A stretch of DNA of 64,000 nucleotides from Megaustenia siamemsis (GCA_032433765.1 JAVIAB010000024.1:17905316-17969315), one strand, 5' to 3'; shown: positions 41,155-52,800, numbered from the stretch's first letter. Notes: generated from the sequence alone by a model not told the origin. A program made the numbers and translations.

Positions 41155-43388
41155 TATATTGACAAACATTTAGTTTTAAGCAATCGACACTTAAGAAAGT
41201 TGGTTTTAAGCAATCGGCCTTTAGAAAGTTAGTTTTAACCAATCGACACTTTAGAAAGTTGGTTTTAAGCAATCGTAATCGACACTTGAGAAAGTTAGTT
41301 TTAAGCAATCGACACTTTAGAAAGTTAGTTTTAAGCAATCGACACTTTAGAAAGTTGGTTTTAAGCAATCGGCCTTTAGAAAGTTAGTTTTAACCAATCG
41401 ACACTTTAGAAAGTTGGTTTTAAGCAATCGTAATCGACACTTGAGAAAGTTAGTTTTAAGCAATCGACACTTTAGAAAGTTAGTTTTAAGCAATCGACAC
41501 TTTTATTTAGAACGTTGGTTTTAAGCAATCGACACTTTAGAAAGTTAGTTTTAAGCAATCGACACTTTAGAAAGTTAGTTTTAAGCAATCGACACTTTAG
41601 AAAGTTAGTTTTAAGCAATCGACACTTTAGAAAGTTAGTTTTAAGCAATCGACACTTTTATTTAGAACGTTAGTTTTACGCAATCAACACTTTAGAAAGT
41701 TAGTTTTAAGCAATCAACACTTTTATTTAGAACGTTGGTTTTAAGCAATCGACACTTTAGAAAGTTAGTTTTAAGCAATCAACACTTTAGAAAGTTAGTT
41801 TTAAGCAATCGACACTTTAGAAAGTTAGTTTTAAGCAATCGACACTTTAGACAGTTGGGTTTAAGCAATCAACACTTTTATTTAGAACGTTGGTTTTAAG
41901 CAATCGACACTTTAGATAGAAAGTTAGTTTTAAGCAATCGACACTTTAGAAAGTTGGTTTTTAGCAATCAACACTTTTATTTAGAACGTTGGTTTTAAGC
42001 AATGGACATTTAAGAAAGTTAGTTTTAAGCAATCAACACTTTAGAAAGTTAGTTTTAAGCAATCGACACTTTAGAAAGTTGGTTTTAAGCAATCAACACT
42101 TTTATTTAGAACGTCGGTTTTAAGCAATGGACACTTTAGAAAGTTAGTTTTAAGCAATCGACACTTTAGAAAGTTGGTTTTAAGCAATCAACACTTTTAT
42201 TTAGAACGTCGGTTTTAAGCAATGGACACTTTAGAAAGTTAGTTTTAAGCAATCAACACTTTAGAAAGTTAGTTTTAAGCAATTGACACTTTAGAAAGTT
42301 AGTTTTAACCAATTGACACTTTAGAAAGTTGGTTTTAAGCAATCAACACTTTTATTTAGAACGTTGGTTTTAAGCAATCGACACTTTAGAAAGTTAGTTT
42401 TAAGCAATCGACAATTTAGAAAGTTAGTTTTAAGCAATCAACACTTTAGAAAGTTAGTTTTAAGCAATCGACAATTTAGAAAGTTAGTTTTAAGCAATCG
42501 ACAATTTAGAAAGTTAGTTTTAAGCAATCGACACTTTAGAAAGTTAGTTTTAAGCAATCGACACTTTAGAAAGTTAGTTTTAAGCAATCGACACTTTAGA
42601 AAGTTAGTTTTAAGCAATCGACACTTTAGAAAGTTAGTTTTAACCAATCGACACTTTAGAAAGTTGGTTTTAAGCAATCGTAATCGACACTTTAGAAAGT
42701 TAGTTTTAAGCAATCAACACTTTAGAAAGTTGGTTTTAAGCAATCAACAATTTAGAAAGTTAGTTTTAAGCAATCGACAATTTAGAAAGTTAGTTTTAAG
42801 CAATCGACACTTTAGAAAGTTAGTTTTAAGCAATCGACACTTTAGAAAGTTGGTTTTAAGCAATCAACAATTTAGAAAGTTAGTTTTAAGCAATCGACAC
42901 TTTAGAAAGTTAGTTTTAAGCAATCGACACTTTAGAAAGTTGGTTTTAAGCAATCGACACTTTAGAAAGTTGGTTTTAAGCAATCAACACTTTACTTAGA
43001 ACGTTGGTTTTAAGCAATCGACACTTTAGAAAGTTAGTTTTAAGCAATCGACACTTTAGAAAGTTAGTTTTAAGCAATCGACAATTTAGTAAGTTAGTTT
43101 TAAGCAATCGACACTTTAGAAAGTTAGTTTTAAGCAATCAACACTTTAGAAAGTTTGTTTTAAACAATGACCGATGCTTTAGAAAGTTAGTTTTAAGCAA
43201 TCAACACTTTAGAAAGTTTGTTTTAAACAATGACCGATACTTTAGAAAGTTGGTTTTAAGCAATGACCGATACTTTAGAAAGATGGTTGTTAGCAATGTC
43301 CGATACTTTAGAAAGTTGGTTTTAAGTAATGACCGATACTTTAGAAAGTTAATTTTAAGCAATCGACACTTTAGAAAGTTGGTTGGAG
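41155..43388. repeat. 30-bp minisatellite with 34-bp variant units
   Basis: About 74 copies of GTTAGTTTTAAGCAATCGAC ACTTTAGAAA. Longer units containing ACTTTTATTTAGAACG recur every few copies from 41500 to 42370 and again near 43000. A CGTAATCG insertion unit occurs at 41275, 41430 and 42680. The right end (43160-43350) has a distinct AATGACCGATACTTTAG form. Long frames (NRHFRKLVLS) are repeat artefacts. Confidence 0.97.
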
Positions 43389-43391
43389 TTA

Positions 43392-43440
43392 GTTGGTAGC
43401 CACCCTTCGATGCGTAGACGGCACTCGATGATGACGACTT
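43392..43440 (+). mobile_element. LINE-2 3' end scrap
   Basis: TTGGTAGCCACCCTTCGATG and GACGGCACTCGATGATGACG match the LINE-2 terminus (residues VANLRCGDGT and the ATG tail). It is joined directly to the 30-bp array. Confidence 0.8.
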
Positions 43441-43577
43441 TAGAAAACAAAATTCTCAGTCCCTGAACTGTGAAACAAGCTAGGAATAATTTCTACCAAT
43501 TCGTCAATGTAACAAAAGAAAAAGTAGTTTGATCAGGTGAGAGGACAGAAAGAACAAGACAAAACACAACGAGACTA

Positions 43578-44160
43578 GTAAAGAAAAAAAACGTTCCAGT
43601 AAAGAAATAAACGTTCCAGTAAAGAAATAAACGTTCAAGTAAAGAAATAAACGTTCAAGTAAAGAAATAAACGTTCCGGTAAAGAAATAAACGTTCTAGT
43701 AAAGAAATAAACGTTCAAGTAAAGAAATAAACGTTCCGGTAAAGAAATAAACGTTCAAGTAAAGAAATAAACGTTCAAGTAAAGAAATAAACGTTCAAGT
43801 AAAGAAATAAACGTTCCAGTAAAGAAATAAACGTTCAAGTAAAGAAATAAACGTTCAAGTAAAGAAATAAACGTTCAAGTAAAGAAATAAACGTTCAAGT
43901 AAAGAAATAAACGTTCCTGTAAAGAAATAAACGTTCCGGTAAAGAAATAAACGTTCAAGTAAAGAAATAAACGTTCAAGTAAAGAAATAAACGTTCCGGT
44001 AAAGAAATAAACGTTCAAGTAAAGAAATAAACGTTCAAGTAAATAAATAAACGTTCCGGTAAAGAAATAAACGTTCCGGTAAAGAAATAAACGTTCCGGT
44101 AAAGAAATAAACGTTCCGGTAAAGAACTAAACGTTCCGGTAAAGAAATAAACGTTTCAGT
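43578..44160. repeat. 20-bp minisatellite
   Basis: About 29 copies of GTAAAGAAATAAACGTTCAA or the CCG/CCA variants at the last bases. The period is almost invariant over nearly 600 bp, so homogenisation looks recent. Confidence 0.97.
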
Positions 44161-44174
44161 GAGAACACTAGACC

Positions 44175-44305
44175 GATGAATCGACCACAAAAAAGAAATA
44201 ATTGATGGAAAAAAAGAAACAATAGGTAGGAAACACAAAAGCAGAAGAGCGATAATATATCTCCCCTCGACGCTGAAAGGCAAATAAGGAAGGAAAGACA
44301 TTATT
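44175..44305 (+). pseudogene. LINE-7 3' end
   Basis: AAAGAAATAATTGATGGAAA, AACACAAAAGCAGAAGAGC and ATATATCTCCCCTCGACGCT match 46300-46430 with decay. Confidence 0.75.
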
Positions 44306-44349
44306 TATATATAATGTGTGGTTGGCTATAGAGGCAGTCTTAATATGTG

Positions 44350-44890
44350 GATGTGAATCTAAAAAAAAAAATAGGACAACAGACAATAAAATCACTGGAA
44401 GCTGTAGAAATGTGGTTTTACAGAAGAATATCATGGACTGCTAAGAAGCGTAATGAAAACTTTCTGAAAGAGGCCAAAGCAAAAAGAGAGCTAATTTCCA
44501 ATATTAGGAAAAAAACAATCATCATTTTTTGGCCATGTAATGAGAAGAGAACAGCTGGAATATATATTGCAACAACTTGGAAAATTGAGGGACGTAGAGA
44601 TAGAGGGAAGCAAAGAGAAAAGATACCAGACAGCTTAAGAGAATGGCTTGGCAGAAGGTCAACAACGGAAATGATAAATAACTGTTGAGATCGAAAGTTG
44701 TGGAGAGACATGATCACCTACCCCAGCAGGCATGGTACTTGATGATGATGATATTGTGTTTAATATTGAAGCCGTTATTTGTGATTTTTTTTTCCAAACG
44801 CTGTAAACATACCACCACCTCTGAAATGATTGACAGATCTATCGTCTCGGAAGTTTCCCTATATAATAACATTCATTTATTATTACCTAC
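44350..44890 (+). pseudogene. LINE-1 tail joined to a SINE-5 body
   Basis: Plus strand: KSLEAVEMWFYRRISWTAKK, KRELISNIRKK, EGRRDRGKQREKIPDSLREW, LGRRSTTEMINNC, ending near TTGATGATGATG at 44738-44750. It continues without a break into the SINE-5 body (CCGTTATTTGTGATTTTTTT, then AACATTCATTTATTATTA). Compare 21130-21605. Confidence 0.82.
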
Positions 44891-44954
44891 AAAGAAGATA
44901 CTTCTTTATATTTATATATATGAGAAGAAGAAAGGAATATAATTTGTTTGAAAG

Positions 44955-45085
44955 TAGGCAGTAATCGAGCGTGTCAGTAGCGCAGTGTTTAGGGTAGGTC
45001 GCTGCCACGCGAAACAGATAATTTGGGTTCACTTCCAGCCTAATGTTGTCTAGTCGACACAGTTGGAAGGTGGAAGGAGTGGGGA
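44955..45085 (+). mobile_element. Possible tRNA-derived SINE head
   Basis: GTGTCAGTAGCGCAGTGTTT resembles an A-box region, and TTTGGGTTCACTTCCAGCC (B-box-like GGGTTCACTTCC) follows after ~50 bp. A single copy in the window, so this rests only on the promoter-like motifs. Confidence 0.4.
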
Positions 45086-45424
45086 AGGGGTGATACGAAC
45101 ATGTGCTTTGCCCACTCTGTGTTGGGAAAGGTATTAATAGCCAGGAAATACACTGAACCCCCTCACCTCATAATGCGGTGACCCAGTTCAGTGCAGTTTA
45201 TAACACTAGACTTATGAAAAGATAATCAACCAATCAAAACCCTTAAACCCCTTTTAGGAGACTAGGCCAGGGACTAAGGCCTCCACCTATATTCTTGGAC
45301 ACTTTCACTACTTCCCTCCTGTCTCGGAGGCTAATGTTCTCAGGCAGGGATTTCCATGATTTCTCTTCTCCTAGTAAAAAACACGCATACAATATATGTT
45401 GCATCTTTATAGAGAAGTGAATAT
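45086..45424. other. No gene recognised
   Basis: May be the body of the preceding SINE candidate. Contains TTAAACCCCTTTTAGGAG and CTCCTGTCTCGGAGGC. No frame or known family. Confidence 0.35.
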
Positions 45425-45890
45425 AGAGTTCTTAAATGTTATGTAGAGCCAGTCTTTAACATATGGATGTGAACCACGGACAATAGGACAACAGATAAGA
45501 AAATTACCGGAGGCTGTAGAAATGTGGTTTTACAGAATGTTGAGAATACTATGGACAGGCTAAGAGGAATAATGAAAAGGTTCTGAAAGAGGCCAAAGTA
45601 AAAAGAGCTAATTTCCAAATTTAGGAAAAAACAATCATCATTTAAAAAAAAAAACCATGTTATAAGAAGGAACAGCTGGAATATATTGTGACAACCGGGA
45701 AAATTGAAGGACGAAGAGAGAGGGAAACAAATAGAAAAGATACCAACTAACCAAACAGTGATACCAGACAGCTTAAAAGAATGACTTAGCAGAAGGTCAA
45801 CAACAGAAATGATAAATAACTGTCGAGATCGAAAGTTGTGGAGAGACATGATCACCTACGCCAGCAGGCATGGTACTTGATGATGACGAA
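45425..45890 (+). pseudogene. LINE-1 tail, degraded
   Basis: AATGTTATGTAGAGCCAGTC, GGCTGTAGAAATGTGGTTTT and GAAGGTCAACAACAGAAATG follow the LINE-1 order with many indels. An internal duplication (GATACCAACTAACCAAACAG, then GATACCAGACAGC) lies at 45740-45775. Confidence 0.82.
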
Positions 45891-45984
45891 TATATAAACA
45901 AAATTAAACAGAGAATGGCGTGTCGTTTGCTATTTGTTTGGACAATATATTTTTTTTTTATCGTTGTTAGTGTTGGTCCGGATT

Positions 45985-46435
45985 CATAATCAAAATCTTC
46001 ATCCCAACGTTATGCTACCAATGCCAGACCTGGACCCTAGACGCAAGAACAATAAGAAAAACATCCTCTACAGAGATGAAATGTGTTAGACGAATAACAG
46101 GAAACAGTCTGAGAGATAAGATCAGAAATGAAGAACTAAGGTAAAAAAAAACAAAAAAAAAAACTAGGAATAGCCCCCGCCATAGAATATATTAAGAAAC
46201 AACAGATAAAATGTTTTGGCCACGTGACAAGGCAGAAAGATCGAAAGAACAACGCAACGGACCCTCAATAAATGTTGCGAGAATACCAGACCCAAGAGTC
46301 GACCACGAAAAAGATGGATCGACGGAATACTAGAAGCACTAGGAAACATAACAGCAGCAGAGGCGAACAGAAGAGCAAAAAACCGCAACTTATATCTCCC
46401 CTCGACGTTGAAAGTACTTATCAGTTCTTATCCTC
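45985..46435 (+). pseudogene. LINE-7 C-terminal region
   Basis: Across frames: QTWTLDARTIRKTSSTEMKC, VRRITGNSLRDKIRNEEL, then GRPRKRWIDGI-like text (CCACGAAAAAGATGGATCG) and GNITAAEANRRAKNRNLYLP. The W-L, GRPRKRW and A-NR--YLPS landmarks are typical LINE tails. Several frameshifts. Confidence 0.82.
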
Positions 46436-46559
46436 CTCCTTGGTAGAAAACTTTACACAACTTTTCGAAAATTGTAATCCGCTGGAAACACTATATTCAA
46501 TCACTTTAATCACACAAACTTCACTCCGAAATAAAACAACCGCCATCTTGGTCGCCATC

Positions 46560-46715
46560 TTGCTGTATATTAGAAGCACTAGAAAACATAACAGCAGCAG
46601 AGGCGAATAGAAGAGCAAAAGAACGCAAATTATATCTCCCCTCGACGGTGAAAAGCAGATGAGGAAGGAAAGAAAAGAAGAGAAGAAGACGTTGAAAGGC
46701 AAATGAGGAAAAGAG
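46560..46715 (+). pseudogene. LINE-7 3' end, second copy
   Basis: TTAGAAGCACTAGAAAACAT, AACAGCAGCAGAGGCGAATA and TATATCTCCCCTCGACGG repeat the 46330-46425 segment, ending in a GAAGAGAAGAAGA-type tail. Between the two copies, 46436-46559 is unassigned. Confidence 0.82.
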
Positions 46716-47189
46716 GAAGAATCAAAAGTTATCAGTCACATTAATCTTGTTGGTCTGTTCGAAACCTGGTGTCCTGTTTTCTTATTGTGTCCTGGTATAT
46801 ACAGTTATCGGGATGGTGGATGTGCAGTAAGACTGCTCTGCCGTGATCAGTGAACCGAGTTTGGATTCTGAAGCCTGAAGCACAGCTTTCGCTTCCTAGC
46901 TTTTGAGGAGCAGTCTTAGCAAAGTAGATGCCTACTTAACGCTTCATTGTAATGTTATGCATTCACGTATTTGTGTACTCGCCCTGTGGCTGGTCCGGAG
47001 AGAACTGTATAGAACCACGGTCACCTGCCACTCCCGTATGGCTACCTGGACCTTGACCAAGGTCAAGAGGGAAGTGAATGTTGTCACCTGCCACGAGTGT
47101 CGTAAAAGGCGGCTAAGGAGATTGGGGTCAGGGTTTTCGCTGATGTTGCTTTGTTCGTGCATTTGAGCTTAATCTATTTTTAGTGCTTT
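46716..47189. other. No gene; contains a common repeat scrap
   Basis: Most of this is unassigned. The part at 47020-47125 encodes VTCHSRMATWTLTKVKREVN, then TCHECRKRRLRR. A matching theme (CCTTAGTCGCCTCTTACGAC on the opposite strand) recurs at 58230-58260, so it is probably the end of a dispersed element. Confidence 0.5.
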
Positions 47190-47825
47190 GTTAGTGTGTG
47201 ACGGGCATGCTTCATTCTTGCTAGTGTGTGACGGGCATGCTTCATTCTTGCTAGTGTGTGACGGGCATGCTTCATTCTTGCTAGTGTGTGACGGGCATGC
47301 TTCATTCTTGTTAGTGTGTGACGGGAATGCTTCATTCTTGTTAGTGTGTGACGGGAATGCTTCATTCTTGTTAGTGTGTAACGGGGATGCTTCATTCTTG
47401 TTAGTGTGTGACGGACATGCTTCTTTCTTGTTAGTGTGTGACGGACATGTTTCATTCTTGCTAGTGTGTGACGGGAATGCTTCATTCTTGCTAGTGTGTG
47501 ACGGGCATGCTTCATTCTTGTTAGTGTGTGACGGGAATGCTTCATTCTTGATAGTGTGTGACGGAATGCTTCATTCTTGATAGTGTGTGACGGACATGCT
47601 TCATTCTTGTTAGTGTGTGACGGGCATGCTTCATTCTTGTTAGTGTGTGACGGCAATGCTTCATTCTTGCTAGTGTGTGACGGGATTGCTTTATTTTTGC
47701 TAGCGTGTGACATAATTGCTTCAATATTGCTAGTGTGTGACGGGATTGCTTTATTTTTGCTAGCGTGTTACATAATTGCTTCAATATTGCTAGTGTGTGA
47801 CGGGATTGCTTTTTCCTTGGAAACG
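47190..47825. repeat. 30-bp minisatellite
   Basis: About 21 copies of TTGCTAGTGTGTGACGGGCA TGCTTCATTC. The right end (47670-47815) alternates GCTTTATTTTTGC and GCTTCAATATTGC units, a 60-bp dimer. Confidence 0.96.
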
Positions 47826-47954
47826 TGCTGAGATGTCGGTGTGAGCAATGTGGAGTTGTTGATTGTGTAATGAAGATGATCTGTTGGCTAAACAAAACAT
47901 TGCCTACCTGTTTGCTTAAGGATGTTCGTTATGACTGGGAAATCCTTATATTAT

Positions 47955-48242
47955 AGATCTTTGCATAACTTGTCGGAAAGATCTTTGCATAATTTGTCGG
48001 AAAGATCTTTGCACAACTTGTAGGATAGATCTTTGCATAACTTGCAGGATAGATCTTTGCACAACCTATCAGATAAATCTTTACATAACTTGTAGGATAG
48101 ATCTTTGCACAACTTGTAGGATAGATCTTTGCACAACTTATCAGATAGATCTTTACATAACTTGTAGGATAGATCTTTGCACAACTTGTAGGATAGATCT
48201 TTGCACAACTTATCATATAGATCTTTACATAACTTGTCGGGT
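47955..48242. repeat. 24-bp minisatellite with 72-bp higher-order unit
   Basis: Twelve copies of GATCTTTGCACAACTTGTAG GATA. A variant with TTATCAGATA recurs at 48066, 48138 and 48210, exactly 72 bp apart, so three-unit blocks were copied. Confidence 0.95.
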
Positions 48243-48380
48243 TCTAAACCAGGAGAACATGGCTTCGTATCACGGTAGGATTAAAAGCTTTTTCTCCCCT
48301 GGGTGAAATAAAAACTAAGACGAGAACATTTCGCAGCGACTGCACTGGACAAGCGGCTTTGATTCTCCTGGACAGATCCC
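48243..48380 (+). mobile_element. SINE-7 copy
   Basis: GGTGAAATAAAAACTAAGAC and GCAGCGACTGCACTGGACAA GCGGC match 61988-62045. The tRNA-like head is poorly conserved here. It starts exactly where the 24-bp array ends. Confidence 0.65.
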
Positions 48381-48794
48381 AGCAATGGGGAAATGCCGCA
48401 AAGATAAGTATTTTTAAAAACAGATCTTTGCAGACGGGTCAATATGATCTTCAGAAGGAGACCCACAAGCCATTCCCGCGAAGCAAATGTTTTGATCTAT
48501 TTTATTTATTGACAATTTAGTGAACTGGCGGACTGGCCCGCCTGGGGCACTATTCCACTCACTTTTTCCCCTTCTGCTATGACCTTTCTCTCGGGTTCAC
48601 GTAACGTGTACCTCTTGGATCCCGACACGCTTAATCAGACTAGATAGTGGTGCTGAAGTAGAGTCTTCATCAACTTTGTTATTCTCCGATGCTGCAGTCA
48701 GCTATGGGTCGCTGGCCGCTCGGTTGCTGGTAAGCTTCTTGACTTTCATTTTCTTTTTGGTGAATTCTGAGCTTTGAAGCTCACGACACTCCTA
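48381..48794. other. No gene recognised
   Basis: Unassigned sequence. CAGTCAGCTATGGGTCGCTG at 48695-48714 also occurs, slightly changed, at 28717 and 50553, next to LINE-6 ends. Confidence 0.4.
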
Positions 48795-49930
48795 GACAGA
48801 ATATATGGAGACTATTTTCAGAATATACTACAACAGAACATATTTTTTATGGACCTGTACTACAACAGAACATATTTTGTATGGACCTGTACTACAAGAA
48901 CATATTATTTTTAATGAACATGTACTAAAAGAACATATTATTTTTCATGCGCCTGTACTAAAACAGAACAGTATTTTTCATGGGCCTATACTACAACATA
49001 CAATATTATGTTTTACTGGCCTATACAACAACGGTACACATTATTTTTCATAGCCTATACAACAGAAGAACATACTTTGCATGGTCTATACAACAGAAGA
49101 ACATATTTTCATAGCCTATACAACAGAAGAACATACTTTTCATAGCCTATACAACAGAAGAACATACTTTTCATAGCCTATACAACAGAAGAACATACTT
49201 TTCATAGCCTATACAACAGAAGAACATACTTTTCATAGCCTATACAACAGAAGAACATACTTTTCATAGCCTATACAACAGAAGAACATATTTTTCATGG
49301 TCTATACAACAGATGAACATATTTTTCAGGCCTATACAACAGAAGAACATATTTGTCATGGCCTATGCAACAACGGAACACATTATTCTTCATGGCCTAT
49401 ACAACAGAACATTATTCTTCATGGCCTATACAACAGAAGAACATATTTTTCATGGTCTATGCAACAACGGTACACATTATTCTTCATGGCCTATACAACA
49501 ATAGAACATATTTGTCATGGCCTATGCAACAACGGAACACATTATTCTTCATGGCCTATACAACAGAACATTATTCTTCAAGGCCTATACAACAGAACAT
49601 TATTTTTCAAGGCCTATACAATAAAACATATTTTTAATAGGCCTTACTGAAAAGGGAGCTGCAATAGCTCAGTGGTTAGTGAACTGGACTACAAAGGGCA
49701 CGAGCTACGGCTTCTAGGTTCACCCAGCCTTAAATGGGTACCATATTTTTTTCTGGGAAAGTAAAGCGGCACGAGCGTAATACTGACCACATTACCCCCA
49801 ACAATCCATGTGCTGAAAATCGATTCAAATTATGGTCACTAACACCATATTCCCTATACGCCACTTGATGTGACGGGGCTCTTTATTTTACTATACTGCA
49901 ACAGAACACATTATGTTTCATGGGCCTATC
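48795..49930. repeat. 31-bp minisatellite, split by SINE-1
   Basis: About 27 units of CATAGCCTATACAACAGAAG AACATACTTTT, or GGCCTAT and ACAACGGAACACATTATT variants, at 48795-49650. One more unit (CTGCAACAGAACACATTATG TTTCATGGGCCTAT) lies beyond the SINE at 49895-49930, showing the SINE landed inside the array. Confidence 0.93.
49654..49889 (+). mobile_element. SINE-1 lacking its B box
   Basis: Head GGGAGCTGCAATAGCTCAG. The region that normally holds GGTTCGATCCCAACCG is deleted (CACGAGCTACGGCTTC instead), so it should not be transcribed from an internal promoter. The 3' end is CCACTTGATGTGACGGGGCTC. Confidence 0.92.
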
Positions 49931-50345
49931 ATCATCAAGTACCGGCCTGCTGGCGTATGTGATCATGTCTCTCCACAATTTTTGATCTCGACAGTTATTT
50001 ATCATTTCTGTTGTTCACCTTCTGCCAAGCCATTCTCTTAAGCTGTCTGGTATCTTTTCTCTTTGCATCCCTCTATCTCTTCCTCCTTCAATTTTCCAGT
50101 TGATACAATATATTCCAGTTGTTCCCTTCTCATTACATGGCCAAAAAATGATGATTGTTTCTTCCTAATATTGGAAATTAGCTCTCTTTTTGCTTTGGCC
50201 TCTTTCAGAACGTTTTCATTACTCTTCTTAGCTGTCCATGGCATTCTCAACATTCTTCTGTAAAACTACATTTCTACAGACTCCAATGATTTTCTTGTCT
50301 GTTGTCCTATTGTCCATGATTCACATCCATATGTTAAGACCTCTT
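49925..50345 (-). pseudogene. LINE-1 C-terminal tail
   Basis: Minus strand: SLESVEM, LRMPWTAKKSNENVLKEAKA, KRELISNIRKKQSSFFGHVM, RREQLEYIVSTGKL. The end is diverged (EEEIEGCKEKRYQTA after a shift) and a CATCATC run lies at 49929. Confidence 0.87.
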
Positions 50346-50524
50346 CAACATGTGTCTGTAAAAAGACGTTAAATAGGCGCCAGATGCGCTGTGGTGTTAT
50401 ATTTAATCTGGTCTCTTCGGCACAACACATTCGTCTTCGCCATTTTTTCATTCTCTATTCACTTGGACATGCTAGACTGGTTCGAGTGTTTCTAGGGAGA
50501 CCGCGAAGAGGTGTTGGATATGGG
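50346..50524. other. No gene recognised
   Basis: Unassigned sequence between LINE-1 and LINE-6, including TGTCTGTAAAAAGACGTTAA. Confidence 0.4.
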
Positions 50525-52800
50525 TAATTATGGTTCACCCATACTGACACAAGCAGTCAGCTACGAGTCGCTGACCGCTTTCAACTCTCTTATTGAATTA
50601 TCGGCGGGTCATCATCATTGCACTCCGAACATGTCTATAGGTGCTCAGATTCACTCCTCAGCAAGTCCCGCAGTGTCCAACGACTGACAACTCCAGTTCT
50701 GTGTTGGTTGATAAGTATTCTTACACGCCCACTAAGTTTCTCGTTTCTGCCTGTGTCCATCTTAGCTCCCATCTCCTTCACCCCAAGGAGTGGCGTGGGC
50801 TGTGCACTTCCCATATCTCGGAGGGCACTGCTGATGTCTGCCAGATCCATTGGTTGACCGTCTTCAACGACAGAACAGCTAGCCAACCTGTTCGCTCTTT
50901 CATTTCCCCGTGCTCTCGCATGTCCTGGGACTTAGACAAAGGTGACCCTACGTATTTTTGACTTATGCAATGACTCTACCCATTGCCTGCGTACAGAGCC
51001 GGCCTCCACTTTTTCTTATCGTGCTCATTGAATCGCTTAGTATGCAGGCGTGGGTGTAGTCTTGTGACTCTAACCAGATGAATGCCCTAGTCACTACCAT
51101 AACCTCCATCGTCATGCTACCTGTGGTCATAACGTATGCACCACTGTTTTCTTTGACTATTCTGCCTGCGAGCGTGCTGTAAAAGTCCATGCACTCCTTT
51201 TGTGTCGTATTGCAGATCCATCTGTATAGGTGACTGCATTTTCCTCATCAGTGTTATCCCAGATGAGACTGTTGACCTCCTCATTGACCACGGCGGAGTT
51301 CTGTCCCCTTCATTGCCTCTGAATAACGTAGGTACCGGTATCCACTCCTCTCCAGTGTTATTGGTAAGCCTACAGACCTGTTTGATGACCACATGGAGTG
51401 TCCCTCGTACACCCCAAGATATGCGCATCGCTTCATTCTGTAATTCTCCAGTCTGTCAATCTACCTCGTACTGACAGTAATAATTTCTAGGGCATACTCG
51501 AGGGGACCAGTCGCTGGGACAGAAGGGTAAGTAGCCTCTGCTCGATGTTGGCAGCTGCCATGACCTTCAAGGCGGCTAATCCTTTGCGGGATTTTGTTAT
51601 GACATGGTCGACTTGGTCCCTAAAACGCAGGCTGCGGACTTCCGTTTCTAAGATGGTTGAACTTGTTGACGTTCTCTCGATCGCTGCAGAAAGTGCATTT
51701 GGGGTCTGATTAATTACGGTTCTCCATTGAACTTTTCTGCGTTAAAACCAAAATGATGTTCTACTTAATACATCTGCGCCGATAAAGCGGAGTCGTATGC
51801 TGGCAATATTCCATTTTGACAAATCAAGTGTTGAGAATGCGACTTTCAACCTTCTAGACTTGATCTGCGCCTTACGTCACATTGGTGCTGTTCATGACCG
51901 TTGTTGGAATTGTTTGACGCAAGTTATTTACATGTTACTCGTTAATGTGAACTGCATCGTCAAGTCAGCCGCAGTTTTATCTCTTTAGGGCATTTGCACC
52001 GTGTTTTGTTCGTTGTAGGCTGCATTCACTAGAGTAATCAGGAATCTAAAGGGCGCAGACATTGTTGTGTGTGCTACGTCTTCGTAATGGCTCATCGTAT
52101 ATCCCTAGACCGGACATACACTAATCTTACGGTATGTTGTTTGATGTGCGACGGGGATAATCTGACAACTAACTGTGTGTTTATATGCTCGGAATTGGAG
52201 TCAAAAACGATGGCCTAACATCATCACGTGCTATACATTTAAAAAAATATAACGACCATCATTTTCAGGAGGACGTGAACTCCTGGTATATTGTGGATAG
52301 GCGGCGGGAACAATTGAAGGCTATGCATGAAAAGTGTTCCTTGTTGCAGTTTCCTCACATTACAAGTCCGGCTTGTTGCAGGAACTACTGAGTTAAGTGC
52401 TCTGTGCACACCGTGAGCTGTGTGTCTCATCCGTTTTGATCATGTTTCGATATTCCAATTGTTTACGGTGAATGATGATATCGTATGACAGGGAACAGTT
52501 GGCTGTGTTCACTTTCGGTCTTGCCTTATGTCTTTTGACGTGTGCTGAGACTGCTACGATGGGGACTACAGTTACCTTTCTTTGTTTGGGAGATGATATA
52601 TTAATTCAGATGATTACGCTGGCACGGGCGGTTGAGTAATTATGGATTTTAATTCGTTTGCAGTGATACCGGGGCCTTCCATAACCAAAGAACGCAGGCT
52701 GCGATTAAACTTAACTCCGAGGTATGTCATCAACTTATCCCTGGTTACCTCATCAGCTTCCATTCGTACCACTGGGTTTTCCATCTAAACGAGTTGATTG
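50525..52800 (-). pseudogene. LINE-6, RT end plus RNase H, interrupted by Element B
   Basis: Minus strand from 52790: MENPVVRMEADEVTRDKLMT, YLGVKFNRSLR. After the Element B insertion (51637-52690) it continues FRDQVDHVITKSRKGLAALK and VMAAANIEQR. RNase H follows (SAWTFTARS-like text, then GRIVKENSGAYVMTTGSMTM and EVMVVTRAFIWLESQ). The C-terminus reads QPMDLADISSALRDMGSAQ, LINQHRTGVVSRWTLRDLLR. Frame breaks exist but it is better kept than 21968. The catalytic RT core is not present in the window. Confidence 0.88.
51624..52703 (+). mobile_element. Element B, apparently full length, 13-bp TSD
   Basis: Body 51637-52690 (1054 bp) is flanked by AACGCAGGCTGCG at 51624-51636 and 52691-52703. The LINE-6 reading restores NRSLRFRDQ when one TSD copy and the insert are removed. 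The 3' part (52200-52690) is shared with three other loci; the 5' half is seen only here, with 52058-52200 also at 54660-54805. I find no long conserved frame, no tRNA promoter and no terminal inverted repeats. It is a retroelement of unknown class, possibly a LINE-mobilised non-coding RNA or an internally deleted LINE. Confidence 0.85.

Noticed and set aside
41155..43388. CRISPR-like regular repeat
   Set aside because: Units are directly adjacent with no unique spacers, and the surrounding sequence is eukaryotic.
42364..43399. Arg/Lys-rich repeat frames
   Set aside because: Explained by the 30-bp array.
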